A stretch of 64,000 nt of DNA from Plectrocnemia conspersa (Eukaryota; Arthropoda; Insecta; Trichoptera; Polycentropodidae). Below the pieces are notes generated by a model. The model was not told the origin of the DNA. It saw only the letters and a program-made list of their open reading frames with translations, and searched no databases. Shown piece by piece: positions 1 through 14,100 of the stretch; positions within the stretch are counted from its first letter, which is position 1, and each line of letters begins with the position of its first letter. The stretch covers positions 496,001 to 560,000 of the forward strand of contig VTFK01000177.1 of assembly GCA_009617715.1 (NCBI GenBank). Direction: 5' to 3'. Both the position numbers and the translations under genes were made by a program.

Positions 1-3000
1 AACAATTACATTATACTTATTTGCCACAAAGATAAAATAACTATATGTCCTTGTTGTCATTTAAATATCGACGATTTAGTTTATTAAAATTAATTCTTTT
101 GCTTTTGACTAAATATTCAAAAATAATTGTTATGATTCATCTTGATGTACTATAATATATATATTTAAATGATTTAAAGCTAATTTATGATCTCTAGTTT
201 AAAATAGTGGATATATGTGTATATAATTCTATAACTTTGTGGCAAAATCTTGTATATTGTAAGTAAACAACATAGTTGATAAGTATTTGATTTCAATGAT
301 AATATAGGATATTTTTATTTAAAAAAATATATTTAAAGTTAAGTTTGATGTGAAATTGACAGCTATTTTGCTGAATTAACTATTTTTTAATATCCGATAA
401 CATAAATATTCAATCTTGTTAGTTAAGTTTAGTACAGGGTTATAATTATTTTTGAGTGAAATTTTAAATATTTATTTAAAGTAACATTCCAGCTTGTAAT
501 TTTTAATCGGTTGTGTTTGATCGTCGGTTGTATTAACTTAAATTAGGTTTAAATTGTATATTATTTAGGAGATTTGATCAGTTTTTTTTCTTCGTTTAAT
601 TTTACGTGTTGACATGTTTTTAATTTTTTTTATACATTAATGTTGCATACAAAGCGAAATGCCAAATTGTTGACTTCTGAATTTGTTGCAATTTTAAATG
701 TTTTAATTTCTTATTTTTAGTTCGATAATTATCGAAGATATTATCATTTCGGTCGGCGTACTCAATCACTGTGGCAAAACATTTTCCTATATACAATGAC
801 TAATATAGTGAAAAAGGTGTTATAATTGTTATAATCGCGGTTATATGACGATTGCTAAACATTACAAATCTTAGTTGTTCTTTTTTATTGATGCGCAATC
901 GTCATTTAAAGCGATATGTGTATTATAAATTGTATTTATAGAAAGAATATCATGACGATGTCGAAGTTTGCAAATCATATATATATATACGTATGTAAAA
1001 AAATATATATATTATTTGTTATAGTGATATACGTAATTTTTGATATACATTCCATTTATCAAACTATTATCTGCAGCTATTATACTAATTATTTAACATT
1101 CCTTATTTGTAGTGTTTTAGTTTTTTTTATTATTATATTTAAGTTGATTATTCATTCCGATAGTTTTTAAAAAAAGGCAATCTTGATAATAATTGGTTGA
1201 TGGCTCAAGTCGATTTATTGTGGTTTTATTTTTTTAACGAGAGTATATCAAAAAAAAAAATTTTTTTATGAAACATATGTTTGACTGTATCGTAATCGAA
1301 TTGCTTTTACACAAATGACAAGAATCAACGAATCAGTTACGATATTGTCTCCGAATCGATGGGCACTGATTGCAATGTATCAAAATCGTTTAATTACTAT
1401 GCTTTATTTGTATGGTTTATACCGCTTTTGTGTTTATATAAAATATATAGGTGACTATTATATTGCATTAATCTATTGGGTTTTTTGTAACAAACTTTTT
1501 TTTTTTTGAGCGGAAGGGTAGCATGCATTAACGTGATGAAATTCACTCATGACATTCGACGCTTCATTTACTGAAAAGGTGTTCCAAGATTTGTAAAAAA
1601 ATAATTATACTATTGAGCTGCACAAAAGTAAACCATGCATATTTTTATTTTAATAACTCATTTTACAATAGACATTTATAATATCAAAAATAGTTTTATT
1701 GATAATTAGCTTATTTTTAGCGAAATGTTAGCAATGAACATATATACTAATATAAATATGATTAAAATTGGTTTTAATATTAAAATGTCTCTTGAGCTAT
1801 AGTGATATTAGCAGTAACTGTCAATATAACACAATCTTATATATGAATACCTCAAGGCAAGAACATGTTAACTGACAAATATTGTATTTTTATAACATGG
1901 TTTTATAACATAACCTCAACATATCAATTCATTATACAGTGAACAGTGTTTGTTCAATGGTGGATAAAAGTTTTATACAATTTCTTTAACTATTAAATTA
2001 ATAAATAGATAACCTTAAAAGTAAATTTAAAACAAAAACCATTTTTTTTATAATATCTACCGTTCAATTATATGTGTAGAAACTTTGTTATTAAAACAAA
2101 TATTTAATTAAAACAAAGCTAACGATATTTATGACATAACCTCAAAAGTCAATCTATAATATACAGCCATTTACAATATCATTCATTCTGTTCAATGGTA
2201 AGTGAAGGCTTTTTCACAATTTCTTAAATTGTTTAATTAAAAATATATATTTTTATAAAGGGAATGCATGACATAACCTTAAAAGTTTTATTGTAAATAA
2301 ATATTTTTTCATCATATAAATTAATTTTTCTCATCTTGAAGTTATTTTGATTAAAAAAGAAGGAAGTGTTAAATGTATGTTGTAAAATATTTTTTGTCTC
2401 CCATAGAAATGTGTAGTTAACATGTTCTTTACTTATTGGTTTTATATATATTATTGTGATCATTTGTTTTAAAAGTGATTATAATTAAGCATGGTTTTTT
2501 AAAGTACTTAATGATGTATTTAAATGGGTGAATTTCGCTTTAAGTTGCACTTTTTTGAGTTTCAATCGATGCAAATGTAATCACATACATATATTTTTTA
2601 TGTTAAAATATATATGTCAGTGTTTATTTGTGGGTTTTTGTTGGTAATATATATGTGTCTACGCATATTTTTTTAAAGAAAACGCAGTAAGTATTTTTTT
2701 ATTTTATTATTCTTGTTACACCATTTTTTCAACTTTAAAAATATTAAGAAGTTAAATTTCATCACAAATGCATGAGGCCAAAACTACCCTTCTATTTTTA
2801 TTCCATTTAAAAAATAATCATTCCGATATCAATTTATCAAAATATTTAAAATTTTTTCATTTTTTTTGTATCACTTATTTTTTATTATACTGATAATATA
2901 AAAATGCAATGTTTGTAATGTGTACATCTTCATTTAATATCTCTTGTGTAATTGGTGTGGTCTGCAAGCTTTGGTGTGGGAAATCAGACTTACTAATTTG

Positions 3001-6000
3001 ATTTACATATATACGTACATAATGAATCACTTCACCACTTTGGTGAATCTGTTTGATTGAATTTTATATTTAGTTTTAAAGAAAAAAAAAGTTTGGCTCG
3101 AACGTTTTTGAAAATTGTTAATTTTTCTCTCGAGATATTCTTCACCTGCTTGCGGTAGCATTATGGTAATTTAAGGTATGGTGACTTGTTAGATTTGTGT
3201 TGTTACTTCATTAAACAAATATAAATGAATCACCTCGTCATTAACATTACTACGCATTAATAATCCGGTAAATGGTTAAAAATAAGACATAGTTCCATGA
3301 TTTGCGTCAATATATCTAAAAAGTTATATGTTCAATGAAGTAACACACTCACACACACATATATATGTATATATATTTACATACATATATATGTATGTAT
3401 ATATATAATGCCAAATAAAATAATATTAGGTTTTAAGTGCCTTTTTTGGTATAATAAATATTAGTTTTGGATTCTAAACATATATAGTCACAAAACTGTG
3501 TGTTTGATATAAATATTTTTTTTTGAAATAAATGTTTTAATATTTGTTAAAAAAGCTTATGGAAAAATATGTTGTGAGTTTAAATCTTTAACACTTTCCT
3601 GTCCAAACACGTACATGTCTGCAACTTGGCGCTAAACGATATTAACAGCTTCTGGATGGAAGACGATCGTTCAAATCTGAGCAAATTGGGTTTAAGAGGA
3701 GACGAACGTTGCTCTCTACTCGATCATTATATTATATTATATTACAATTAGAAAATCTGTACAGAGCAATGTTTCTTTCCAAATGATTCGCATTACGTTC
3801 ATTACGACTGTTTCACTGTTTAGGCTTTGGATTAAGATAATTCACAAACGATAAATTGTAGATGCTGCATCACTGGTGTATCTATACTGGAATATAATTT
3901 TCTGTATATTTTTTATTATTTTATGTTTCTACTACTAATTTTTATATTTTTATTCCTTCCGTATGCAGAACGACTCAAAAACAACCAAACGATATTTTAA
4001 ATTCAGACATAATGCTACAGAAAAAATAATGTAATACAAAAAAATCATATGAAAAGTATTGCATAAAATTCAACTAATGATGATGCTATAGATACAAGTA
4101 AAACATGTAAATACTCATTTTTTGTGTAATGAACATTCAAATATAACAATAATAGATTTGATTTGTTCCTTTATTTTTCTGTATATTATGTCTAAATCAT
4201 CGTTTAAAATATTGTTTTGTGTTTTGAGACACCTGTATGTATATAAAGACCATAAGACAAGAACATATTTACTGACTAAAAGTTAAGGCATGCATGACAT
4301 AACCTCAAAAACTAATTTTAAACTACAGCCGATTCATTATATATTGTCCAATGATAGGCAATGGCTTAAATATTAGCTAACAATATGAATGACATATATT
4401 ATATTTCTTCAAAAATAATTTAGAATCTGTAGCATATTCATAAATTCTAGATAAACGCTTTAAACAATTTCTTAGATTATTTAATTAAAGAACAGCTAAC
4501 GATATTTATATAAAAGGTATGCATAACATAACCTCAAAATTAAATTGCAAAGCTACAGCCGAATCATTCTATAATGTTTTCTGTACAATAGTAGATGAAG
4601 GCTTTGAACAATTTATTATGTTGTTTAATTAAAAAAACAATAGCCGATTTATTTTATAATTTTATATAAAGGTTTTGAACATTTTTTATGGAAGACATGC
4701 ATGACATAACCTCAAAAAATAGGATTATAAGTAAATATGTACGTATATTATATATATTTGTCGATTAAAAAACAGAGCTAAATGTCAAAACATTACTATG
4801 TAGTTGAACCTTGTGCAAAGTGCGGTTAGTATGTTATTCACTTATTGGTTTTAAATATTCTAACTATTTTTAGCCAATGTGTGTTGGTTTGAAGGAGCAC
4901 ACTACAGTGAGTATATTCTCATCTTTGAACAAAAATGTCAGTTAACATGTTCTTGCTTTTCGGTCTTCATATATGACATAATTGCTCCTAACAGCTGTGA
5001 CACACGTTGCTGCTATTGTGCCTACTATGTATTTTGTATTCAATTTTTTCTTACATAAACACAGAAAAAACATACACGTACACGAATTTTAAAAATTAAA
5101 ATAAAAAAAATATAAAACGCCATTTATAAATTAATACATATATGTATATAGAATGGAAAAATCATTTCCGGTTTGTACGGTGTCTCTAGTTGTAATTTTC
5201 AGCTTGTCGAGTTGCTCGTTCATTTTTTACTCATCAAGACCGATAATAAAAAAGTGAAAGCAGATAATAATAATAATAATAATACACACAACTCATTCTA
5301 TTTAAGAATTATCACATTATGTATTTAACAGCTACGAAATGGTAATGTGCAAATACTGGGAAATGGTTTGTGATGGTAATGGGGGTACCTTTTTTTGGTG
5401 TATATGGCAAACGAGTTGTTGGTCTATTTGGGATGTTTAGAGGTGAGTCTATTTTTCCTATTTTATTTATATACCGGCGATGTGATTGTATGTGTTATTT
5501 TTTTACTAACATTCACTGCCTTCTTAAGTATCAAATCGAACCAAATGTGATTAAAAAGTATATTTTATTTATCGCGAATACCTAACCTAACCGTGCTTGA
5601 AACTGTTTGTCTATGAAATATACTCAATTATCTGGTTTAATAGATATAAGTAAATTTGCATTATATGTATTCAATATATCATTGGATGGTAGCTATTATT
5701 TCATTCACATCTTCACCTTCTTCAAAATATGATTCATTTGAATGACATTACAAACATTTATTAGACAATTTCACTAGAATTTAATAAATATTTGAAACTA
5801 ACAGCTTTACTGACAATTTTCATATGTATTGCTCAAAAATATTAATGTTGTAGACTTAAAATAATACCATTGATATTATTTTTATATTAGTATCATAAGT
5901 CAATTGATAAATACATATGTATACATATATTTTAGACATGTGTACGTTAGCTATTTATTTATATTAGAGGAAATTATCTTCATAATCATTTTACTAGATA

Positions 6001-6727
6001 ATTGAGAATACATAATATGTATTTAATTAAAGGGGCTGAATCATAAATAATATTTTTTTATTTATATGTATTTGGTCTATTTGGTCAAGTTTTATAATTT
6101 CCTGGTTTGATTATATTATAATTTTAATGTACTTTTTTATACTTTTCTGACACGGAAATTTGAGTTTTTATCTCTGTTGACTTTGAATATGAATCAGTCA
6201 CAAACGCATATTCTATAGTATTTGTTTCAAAAAACATTTTATATGAATGGGGTAGTGGTGACTAATGACTTTCGTGGCAAAAAATGTAATCACATTTAAT
6301 CCTTGCGGTTATATCCATAAAAAATAATATTAAAAATTCTAACTAAAAGATTGGACTATATTTAATCAAAACTTGTAATTTAATATTATAAAAATTAAAT
6401 TTAAATGATTATATTGAAAAACAATACATTAAAAAGATTTTTTATTATATAGCCAAAGTCACTGAAATTGTATATGTAAATCAGATTTAATTATCTGCAT
6501 GGCAAAAATCTTGCGATATAGAATTTTCAATTATTTATGATTCAACCTTATTATGTATTAAAGATATTTGTCAGCCGGTTCACTTATATTTTTCATTCCT
6601 CCGTTAACTAGATATAGTTTTTTTAAGTATATACAAATAATTATATGTTTATTTGATATAAGATGTATTAAATAAGTTTAATATGGTACTCTATAAATAT
6701 ATTAATGATATTACTAAAATGTTTCAG
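1..6727. other. AT-rich non-coding region upstream of the Fusilli-like exons
   Basis: No coding exon could be supported here; open frames are short and of AT-rich composition. If the exons at 6728-7811 belong to a gene whose RNA-recognition domains lie outside the window, this stretch is its long intron. It holds the interspersed 'ACATAACCTCAAA' repeat (listed separately), a microsatellite near 3350-3410 of CA and TA runs, and a short (AAT)n run near 5263-5283. One short open stretch at 5332-5440 is flanked by AG and GTGAGT but matches no family I know. Confidence 0.6.
1845..4980. repeat. Interspersed repeat with 'ACATAACCTCAAA' units and inverted ends
   Basis: A motif close to GCATGACATAACCTCAAAA recurs near 1906, 2131, 2266, 4291, 4521 and 4698, and again outside this block at 7292. 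Most copies are followed by a similar tract containing TACAGCC, ATTCAT, a TGTTCAATGGTA-like run, GAAGGCTTT and ACAATTTCTTA. Inverted end-like segments flank two blocks: AGAACATGTTAACTGA near 1859 faces GTTAACATGTTCTTTAC near 2415. A related segment near 4255 faces GTTAACATGTTCTTGC near 4940. This looks like non-autonomous elements built of degenerate internal subrepeats. No coding capacity was seen and the family is not recognised. Confidence 0.6.
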
Positions 6728-7811
6728 GTCATAATGGTTTAATGCCAAATCCTGCCTTTAATCCGTCGCCTTACGCTACTTATGGAGGTAACACTGGCAA
6801 TGGTAGTGGAGTCAGAGCTTATTATCATCCGCAACCAGTGTTTTACTTTTATCCAAGTCCACCCGTTTCGCCGACTGCTCCTCCGCACATCTATCAACCG
6901 CCAGGACATTTGGTTAGTATTTAATTTTAACTATAATCTAACATTAATTAACAACTACTTATGATTCGCAATACTCAAAAGAGTATTTCACGTGCTTGGG
7001 GTGCCACAAGGATGAAATCTGGGTCCCCTTATGTTTTTAAATAATATAAATACAACGGTTGTTACTTCAAATACATTAAAACTATTACAGATTATTCATC
7101 ACTTAGTATTGAGTTAAATGTGATTTTCAGATACTTTCAAATTGATTTGTATTTTTATTATTTATAGCAGAAAAATTAATTTAAATATTAAATTTTTTTT
7201 TAATTAAAAGAAAACTGTTTTAAATTTTAAAATATTAAAAATACGATTTTTAATTAATATATAAAACAGTTAAGGATTTTAAAATAAAGGGAATGCATGA
7301 CATAACCTCAAATATTAATTACTTATTATACGACCGATACCGTGGTGCTAATAAAATTCTGACCGAGATTTGATTTTTATTCTAAGTCAAAGTTGATTTA
7401 AATTCTCACCATTTTATTTTACGTGTTTTATATATTTGCCTCCTATAAGTAAGCCAACATCTTATAGCTATTTTCGAGTGATGATATCGACAAAATGTCA
7501 GTAAATAAATTCATATTTACCTATTTAATAAATATATTAAGTAAAACATTTAATATTTAGTTGATGTAACATATATTTAATATCTAACAATCTACTATAT
7601 TTAGGTATCACCCGGAGAAGTGATGGCGATGTCTGGAGGTTCTCCGTTGCCGTGTCAGTTTGAAGCTCTACCGGCGACGCTGCAAGCTATGATGCCACCA
7701 ACTCACCAATCCTCGCTGCCCGCTTCCTTGCCGCCTGTGATTCCTCATCCGATACAACCGGCTCAAGCGTCAGTTCCTAACAGATACGTCGAACTCTTCA
7801 TGGTGAATTAG
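6728..7811 (+). CDS. fus: C-terminal exons of a probable Fusilli/ESRP-type RNA-binding protein (partial)
   Basis: Two exons, 6728-6912 and 7605-7811, join in frame: TTTCAG acceptor, GTTAGT donor, then TTTAG acceptor. They end in a stop at 7809-7811. They encode about 130 residues rich in Pro, Tyr, Ser and Ala. The run YFYPSPPVSPTAPP resembles the Tyr-Pro-Ser-Pro-Pro-Gly-Ser-Pro stretch after the third RRM of vertebrate ESRP1/2, the splicing regulators orthologous to Drosophila Fusilli. The last residues, NRYVELFMVN, resemble the end of a quasi-RRM as in hnRNP F/H proteins. The first exon starts with two bases completing a split codon, so more exons lie upstream, beyond the window or unseen. 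The RNA-binding domains themselves are not here, so the assignment rests on a low-complexity tail and is tentative. Confidence 0.45.
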
Positions 7812-9320
7812 CCGACACTAGAATAGAGAACCAATCTGTAATCGAAAACAAAATAGAAAGAAATCAGCTCTCTTGAATTGGACGAACTCCATTCGATAAT
7901 ATTTTATTTGATTTTTTTATTCAATGTGATGAGTCTCAATTCAAATTTATATTGTTATGTTAGAAGCGTAAGTTATATAGTCATGAATTTCCAGCAATAA
8001 TTTAATGATAATAATGAATTCGGTTATAAAGAGCAAAGGCTGTGACTAGTAATGCCCTTCTTAAGTGACACGTTTACGGTTGCAAGTCACCGTAAACTGT
8101 TGAACGGAACGCGAATGCAGGGTTTTATTAATTTTGTGTGATAATTATATAGACTTAATATTCTAAACGTGTTCTAAGAAAACACGCTGTGTATTTCGAA
8201 TCGTTTGATTAAACCAAATAATATAAATATGTTTGTTTTTTTCTAAGAGAATGATATATATTATTTTATTGTTATCTTCTGCCCTTCGTGAGCTATTATC
8301 GAATTCAGCAACGTTTTAAATGTACCGACGACATGTGTTATAAATGCCAAAATGGGTAGAACTTTGTATATTTCTATGTGTTTATATATACATAATATGT
8401 AATTTAGTATATGATATTTTATTAAAATTATTTATAGATTGAACAGCAAATATTACAATGTCTTCCATTTGTATATTTATATTATATAGTTTATGTGATT
8501 TTTATTATTATTAATATTATTATATGATGAATATTATTATGTCTATTTAATTTAATAGAATTTGTGGAAAGTATCCCCAGTTTTACTTTCAAGTTCCTGT
8601 TTAAATATTTATTTCAAAAATCTGCCATCAAGTGTCGCAAATTATTTTGATACTTAGCCAAGGAAAAGTTCACTATAGAAACATATTTATATAATGTTTA
8701 ATCGCAAGGATCTCATATAAGACAACACATATTAAAAAAAATATTAAATATTATAGCTCAATGTTTTCTTTTTTTTTGTTCTTAAAGTATTAATGTTTAC
8801 TTAATTATTTTATTGTTTATGCAATCGCAAGTCTATATTTTATTTATTGCAATTATATCTATATATGTAAAATAGGCAAATTTATATGTTTAAAACATAC
8901 TTTAAAAGTCAAATATTTATATTATAATAAAATAATACAATATGTACATAATACAGTGATTATAAAAATATGTAGTGTAGTAGAAATATATAAATGATTA
9001 ATATACGTGCATATGATTCATTACCACTAGAATTATTATTGCCAAATTAAACAATAATTTATATAGCAATCTTAAACAATTAAAAAATCTCAGCTTCACT
9101 ATACGTGTGTTTAAGTCACAAAAATTGTACATACACATATAAATGCACATTAATATGTGTATTTGTATGACGTGTTATATTGTTTAAATTTATGTTGTTG
9201 TATGATTTTTATGCTAATTAAATAATTTATTTTTAATTTATTTCATTTTATGTAACTAAAAATATATAATTTGTGTATATAATAAATATAATGTTTTTTA
9301 AATGTTATTTTAAATAAAAC
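7812..9320 (+). other. Probable 3'UTR of the Fusilli-like gene
   Basis: AT-rich sequence with no coding exon follows the stop codon. Several AATAAA signals occur, including a late one at 9281-9286, so a long 3'UTR with alternative ends is likely. This is inferred from position only. Confidence 0.4.
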
Positions 9321-9399
9321 ATTTTTATATTGAATATTTTCATCATTTGTTATATTATATAAAACATAAGAATATATTAATAACATACTCACAAATAAA

Positions 9400-11060
9400 T
9401 GGACTTTGTGCCAAACGGTGTGTAAGAAATCTTACAATTCCGCAATAAATGAAGGTGCTTTATGATAAACCAGTGAACGTCACAGCTTTCACTTATTAAC
9501 CTAAACACTCGCACGTTGAACTAATACAATCATACCATAGGAGTTGAACACCATGTAATATTACATACATATTTTTTTTATTTTGTGCGAAATGGACCGA
9601 AATAATTATTTTTATAGCCGGATGTGACGCAGACGAAAAACCTTGAAATGAGCATTGCTGCTTCAAAAGGAACAAGCGAGACAATGAATATTCTTACGCG
9701 CTTCTCCCTCGCATACATCTGTACGTAAACAATGCATTCACAAAAATAATGCCGATGCACTATTGCAGTACAAATTTTTAATGTATCAGTTAACAGCAAA
9801 CTCTCTTTGGATTCGGTACTCTCAGAATTTTCATAGTGACTTTTTAAAAATTTAAAATGAACTACCAATATTCTTCTACAGCATTAGAAAGTGATAGTCT
9901 CATTGGAAAGAAACCAAAGAAAACTGCCTAAAAGAGGTTTGTTTGACATTATGTAATTATAATTTAGATTATTTTCTTCTTATTAGCTAAAATTTGTATT
10001 TTATTAATTTTAAGATATATTTTGCCCTTATAAAATATAGATTTACCAATATACGTGATGGAGTATTCCTTCCCAAATGCCTCAATTGTCATCGAAACCT
10101 TCATTATTTAAAATACACCTATTAGCATTTCGTCCTGGATTGGCAAACGAAGACACCGATTTCTTTAAGCAACAGGAATCTATTTCAATTAGAAATAATT
10201 TAAATATAAGTGAATCTCATATGATTAAACTATCATATATCTTTAGAACAGTCAAACTGTATGAGCAATCACCTCCAGGATACGCGCTCAAGAACAAGCA
10301 CTGACGCCTTCCAGAAGGAGATATTCATAAGGGTCACTTTGTACAGTTCGCTGTATGAACGTCCTCTACAAATCATCAACTAACGCAACTGAAAACATCG
10401 ATGCTACTACCCACGACCAGAAAGCTTCAATTGCTTGTTTAATATTTTTTGTAGATCTTCATAAATATATATGACATAAAAAAAAATAGTATTTTTAATT
10501 CCAACTTAACCGTGATTTTATTTTTCAAATGTAATTAATTGTATTTTATGTATATTTTATACGTAAATTTTCTGTATCTGTATCTGTAAATCGTTCTTTT
10601 AAAGTTTTATAAAATGTTCTGTATCTAAATCGTTCAAAAATATCGAACATGTTTTTTAAATTTACGCTGAAATATCGGTCGGTGGGATTTTTTGCATAAA
10701 CTGAATTATATAATATATTACCAAAATATAAAGCAAAAGATGGACTTTTTCTTGTTATTTTCTTTAAATGAATTATAACATCAAAAGTATTGTACAATTA
10801 ATTTTGTCGCAACTATGTAATTATGTAATTATGTCATTGATTATTTATTTCAATTTTGATTATAAAATTTAAATTAATATTTAAATACAATGTATGTGTA
10901 TGATAAGTTTATTTATAATTATTATCTAGAGCTGAGGTTAATATATCTGATATAAAATGTAGAAAAAAACCGCAGCGCGGTTTATGTAATATTTTATAAC
11001 TTTATTTGTAGGTGTTTAATTCTAACTATAGCACGAATAAATAATATAAATTGTCAACCA
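9400..11060. other. Intergenic region with short unassigned open frames
   Basis: A 22-codon open frame from the ATG at 9857 (begins MNYQYSSTALESD) and a 75-codon frame at 10077-10304 (ends RTVKLYEQSPPGYALKNKH) have less biased composition than the surroundings. They could be remnants of one gene. I recognise no family and see no convincing splice pair, so no gene is called. The open frame on the other strand at 10546-10797 is AT-rich and likely chance. Confidence 0.3.
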
Positions 11061-11123
11061 TATACACTAGTCTTCATTCGCCGTCGGAGGATCGCATTTT
11101 GACTAGTCCGACACTCTTCTTCA

Positions 11124-14100
11124 ATGATGGCTTTCAGTATATTTTTGATCATATTCCTGACCATCCCATATTTGACTGGTAAGCTATGATAGACAGATGA
11201 AACAAGTATTTTGCGAGATTTGGAAATGTTTATTATAGAATTTTATATTAGATGTTCATTATTTGTTTTTAATATTTCTCATTTTATTTAAGGACTTCTT
11301 GGAAATAAATTTATGCAGAATGTTGAAAATAGGTCAGTATTATATTTTTTTTTATATTTGGACAAGTCAAATCAAAGGTGACCAAAATTCGCTAACGCTA
11401 TCGATATTTGTTAAAAGAGCATTTAGAACTTTTATCTGTATTGTCACATTCCATAATAAAAAGAGTCAACCGTGAATTTTGATAAAATCTTAAGCTAATC
11501 TCTCATTGTTTCTCCAACTAGCAAAATTATTTTATTAAACGTCTATTTTAATAATAAAAATAATTTCACATTTTAATTATATGATTTATTTATACATGTT
11601 ACTGTTTTATAAACATTTTCTTGACACAATTTGTTTTAAGCTTCGATTTCATAATATATAATATAAGAATATAAAATAAAACGTTAGTGGGTATAATTTT
11701 AGGAAAACATTTAAAAAACATTTTATAGTTTCAGTGAAAGAAAAAAGAATAGTCGAAGAAAAAAATATAATAAACTAAGTGCTAATTTGAGTACATGTAT
11801 CTGAAGATCTAGATCCATTGATATGTATCTAAATTAAAATGTGGTTTGATATTTTCTTCTTATATTAAAATTTAAGGTTGTTTTTATCTTAGTCACCGAT
11901 AAATGAAATAAGTTAGTGTGGTTACGCAAAATATTTTTATAATATTTTTTGGTATAAAAATTCCAGTATTCTTTGATTGTTGGCATTTAAATAAGTATAA
12001 AAATAGTTATAAACTATTTCTATAGAAATTGAGAAAAATAAATGTGTTACTCCACACCCAACATGCATACGTTAGAATCTGTCTAAATAATTATTTATTT
12101 TATATCAGTAAGCACTTATATCAGTATAAGGCCGCAATGGCGGCAAACCTTTTTTTTATTAAATTTAAGTGTGGAGTCCAGGTGTAAGCTCAAGTATTTA
12201 ACGTTTTAATTTTTTACGCTTCGAAACTGATGATATTTTACATTGTTCAATAACGGTTGTTGAATAATGAATATCATCGTCGTTTGTTTTAGTTTTGATA
12301 ACCTCAACCTCATCCACCAATGTAAAAAACACAAGAAGATGGTCCGAGGACAGATCTTGAATGTATCGCATATCTGAGATCTGAGCATTACGGTTGGTAG
12401 GGAAATGCGTTGGTGACTAAGCAAAGTTTAAAATCGTATTTGTGTCGTGTTAGTAGTTGATAAGCGCCGTGTCTGAACGATTCACGCCGGAACAATTCCA
12501 ATGCATATGTCTAGCGTTGAAATATCTGATTAAAATCACTGAATTTCTAAGTCCAAACACTGCATCGTGATCGCGAAGGGTCAATTTTCATCCTGGTGGA
12601 GAATTACTTTTATTCTATTTTTATGTTTAATTAGCATTGCTATGGTTTCTAGATGTGTTAGTGTTTATGTGCGCGTTTTTATTGATTTATTTACAAAAAT
12701 TGCGACTCCTCCGCTTGGTCTTGAGAGACGGTTCCTTCTGAAACAGACAACTCGGGGATGTACATGTGCTGTTTTAAATGTGTTTTGGTAAAACTCACAA
12801 GCAATTGTTTAAATTTTAGCTCCATCTATTGTATTCTACCAGAAAAGCCGGAAAATGGAAATTATAAAATATTAGGTGAAAACTCCTTAGTACGCATCAC
12901 TGATCTAGGCAAAATGGTTCCAAGTGGTATAGCTTTGAAATACTCATGTAAAAGCAAAAAATATGCATTAGACAGGAAACCTATTATATTGTGTCGAAAC
13001 AAATATTGGTATCCGAGTATTCCAGTGTGCAATAGTGAGTTAAATGAATTAAAAGCTTTGATATATAGAATTTTTAATCTGAAACTAAAAAACTATCCCA
13101 GAAAAATGCCAGCACATCAAACCTGTGACATCAACAGCAACTTGTAAATATAACGGAAAACCTACAGTTTGTACTCAACTTTTGAAGCATCACACCGTGG
13201 TGAAATATGCGTGTAAGGCGAAACATTATTCTAGAGAATTTATTCGAAGCAGGACTTGTATTGATGGCACGTGGGATTATCCAACTCCAAAATGTATACA
13301 AGGTAGTTACACAATGGCTTTTATTGGTATTTAAATATATTGTTATTAAAAACACAATGTTTGCTTTTAGAATGTGGCGAAGAAAATTATAGTGGCTTGA
13401 CTATGGTAGATCATCAAAAAAGAACTTTTCCATGGCACGTAGGAATTTACAGTATTTACAGTCTTCATCAAGATTCTGGGAAGTATGTGCAAATATGCGG
13501 AGGGACTATTATCAGAGCTAACATCATTCTAAGCGGTAAAAATATTTTTTTAATGATTTTTATTGTTGAGATAAAACATGCATACTATATTAAATTATAT
13601 TAAATAAATTTATAATTAAAAAAGGTGTAATTGTAAATTTAAATAAAGCATTGTTAGGTATAATTTTAGATAGAACCTTTATTTTTTGTATTATATTTTT
13701 TTTGGTGAGTAATATTAAAATTAATAAGAATTTAAAAAATTACATTTAATCGACACCAGGAAACGACTAAACCACCTTTGGTCAACATGATTATCATTTG
13801 TGTTTCTTGACGAAATTCAATACGTTACTTAGCTATGCGAAATGGGAGGACTTCGTGTCGCGCATTTTCTCTTTCTACAATCTCTCTTGCTGTCGTTTCG
13901 ACCTTTGTCGAAATCTACATCTGCTGTACCAAGATAATAGCATTTACGTCGGAAGTCGAAATATTTTCATTTATGTGAATTTTTAAGACACAATAACACT
14001 ATATGTGGGTTTTTTTAAGCTGCTATAGTTTATATTTTATATTTCAGCTGCCAGTTGCTTTTTCAACGAAGAAACTGGTAAATCAATCGACAAGTACTTT

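Noticed and set aside
3340..3410. Telomeric or satellite array
   Set aside because: Only CA/TA microsatellite runs are present; the single CCTAACCTAACC near 5581 is too short to be a telomeric tract.
5370..5440. Possible coding exon with AG/GTGAGT borders upstream of the Fusilli-like exons
   Set aside because: The translation (GVYGKRVVGLFGMFRG) matches no family I know and could not be tied to the exons at 6728 by evidence beyond splice-like ends.
9578..9868. 96-codon minus-strand frame
   Set aside because: No recognisable domain, no splice context and composition like chance frames in the region.
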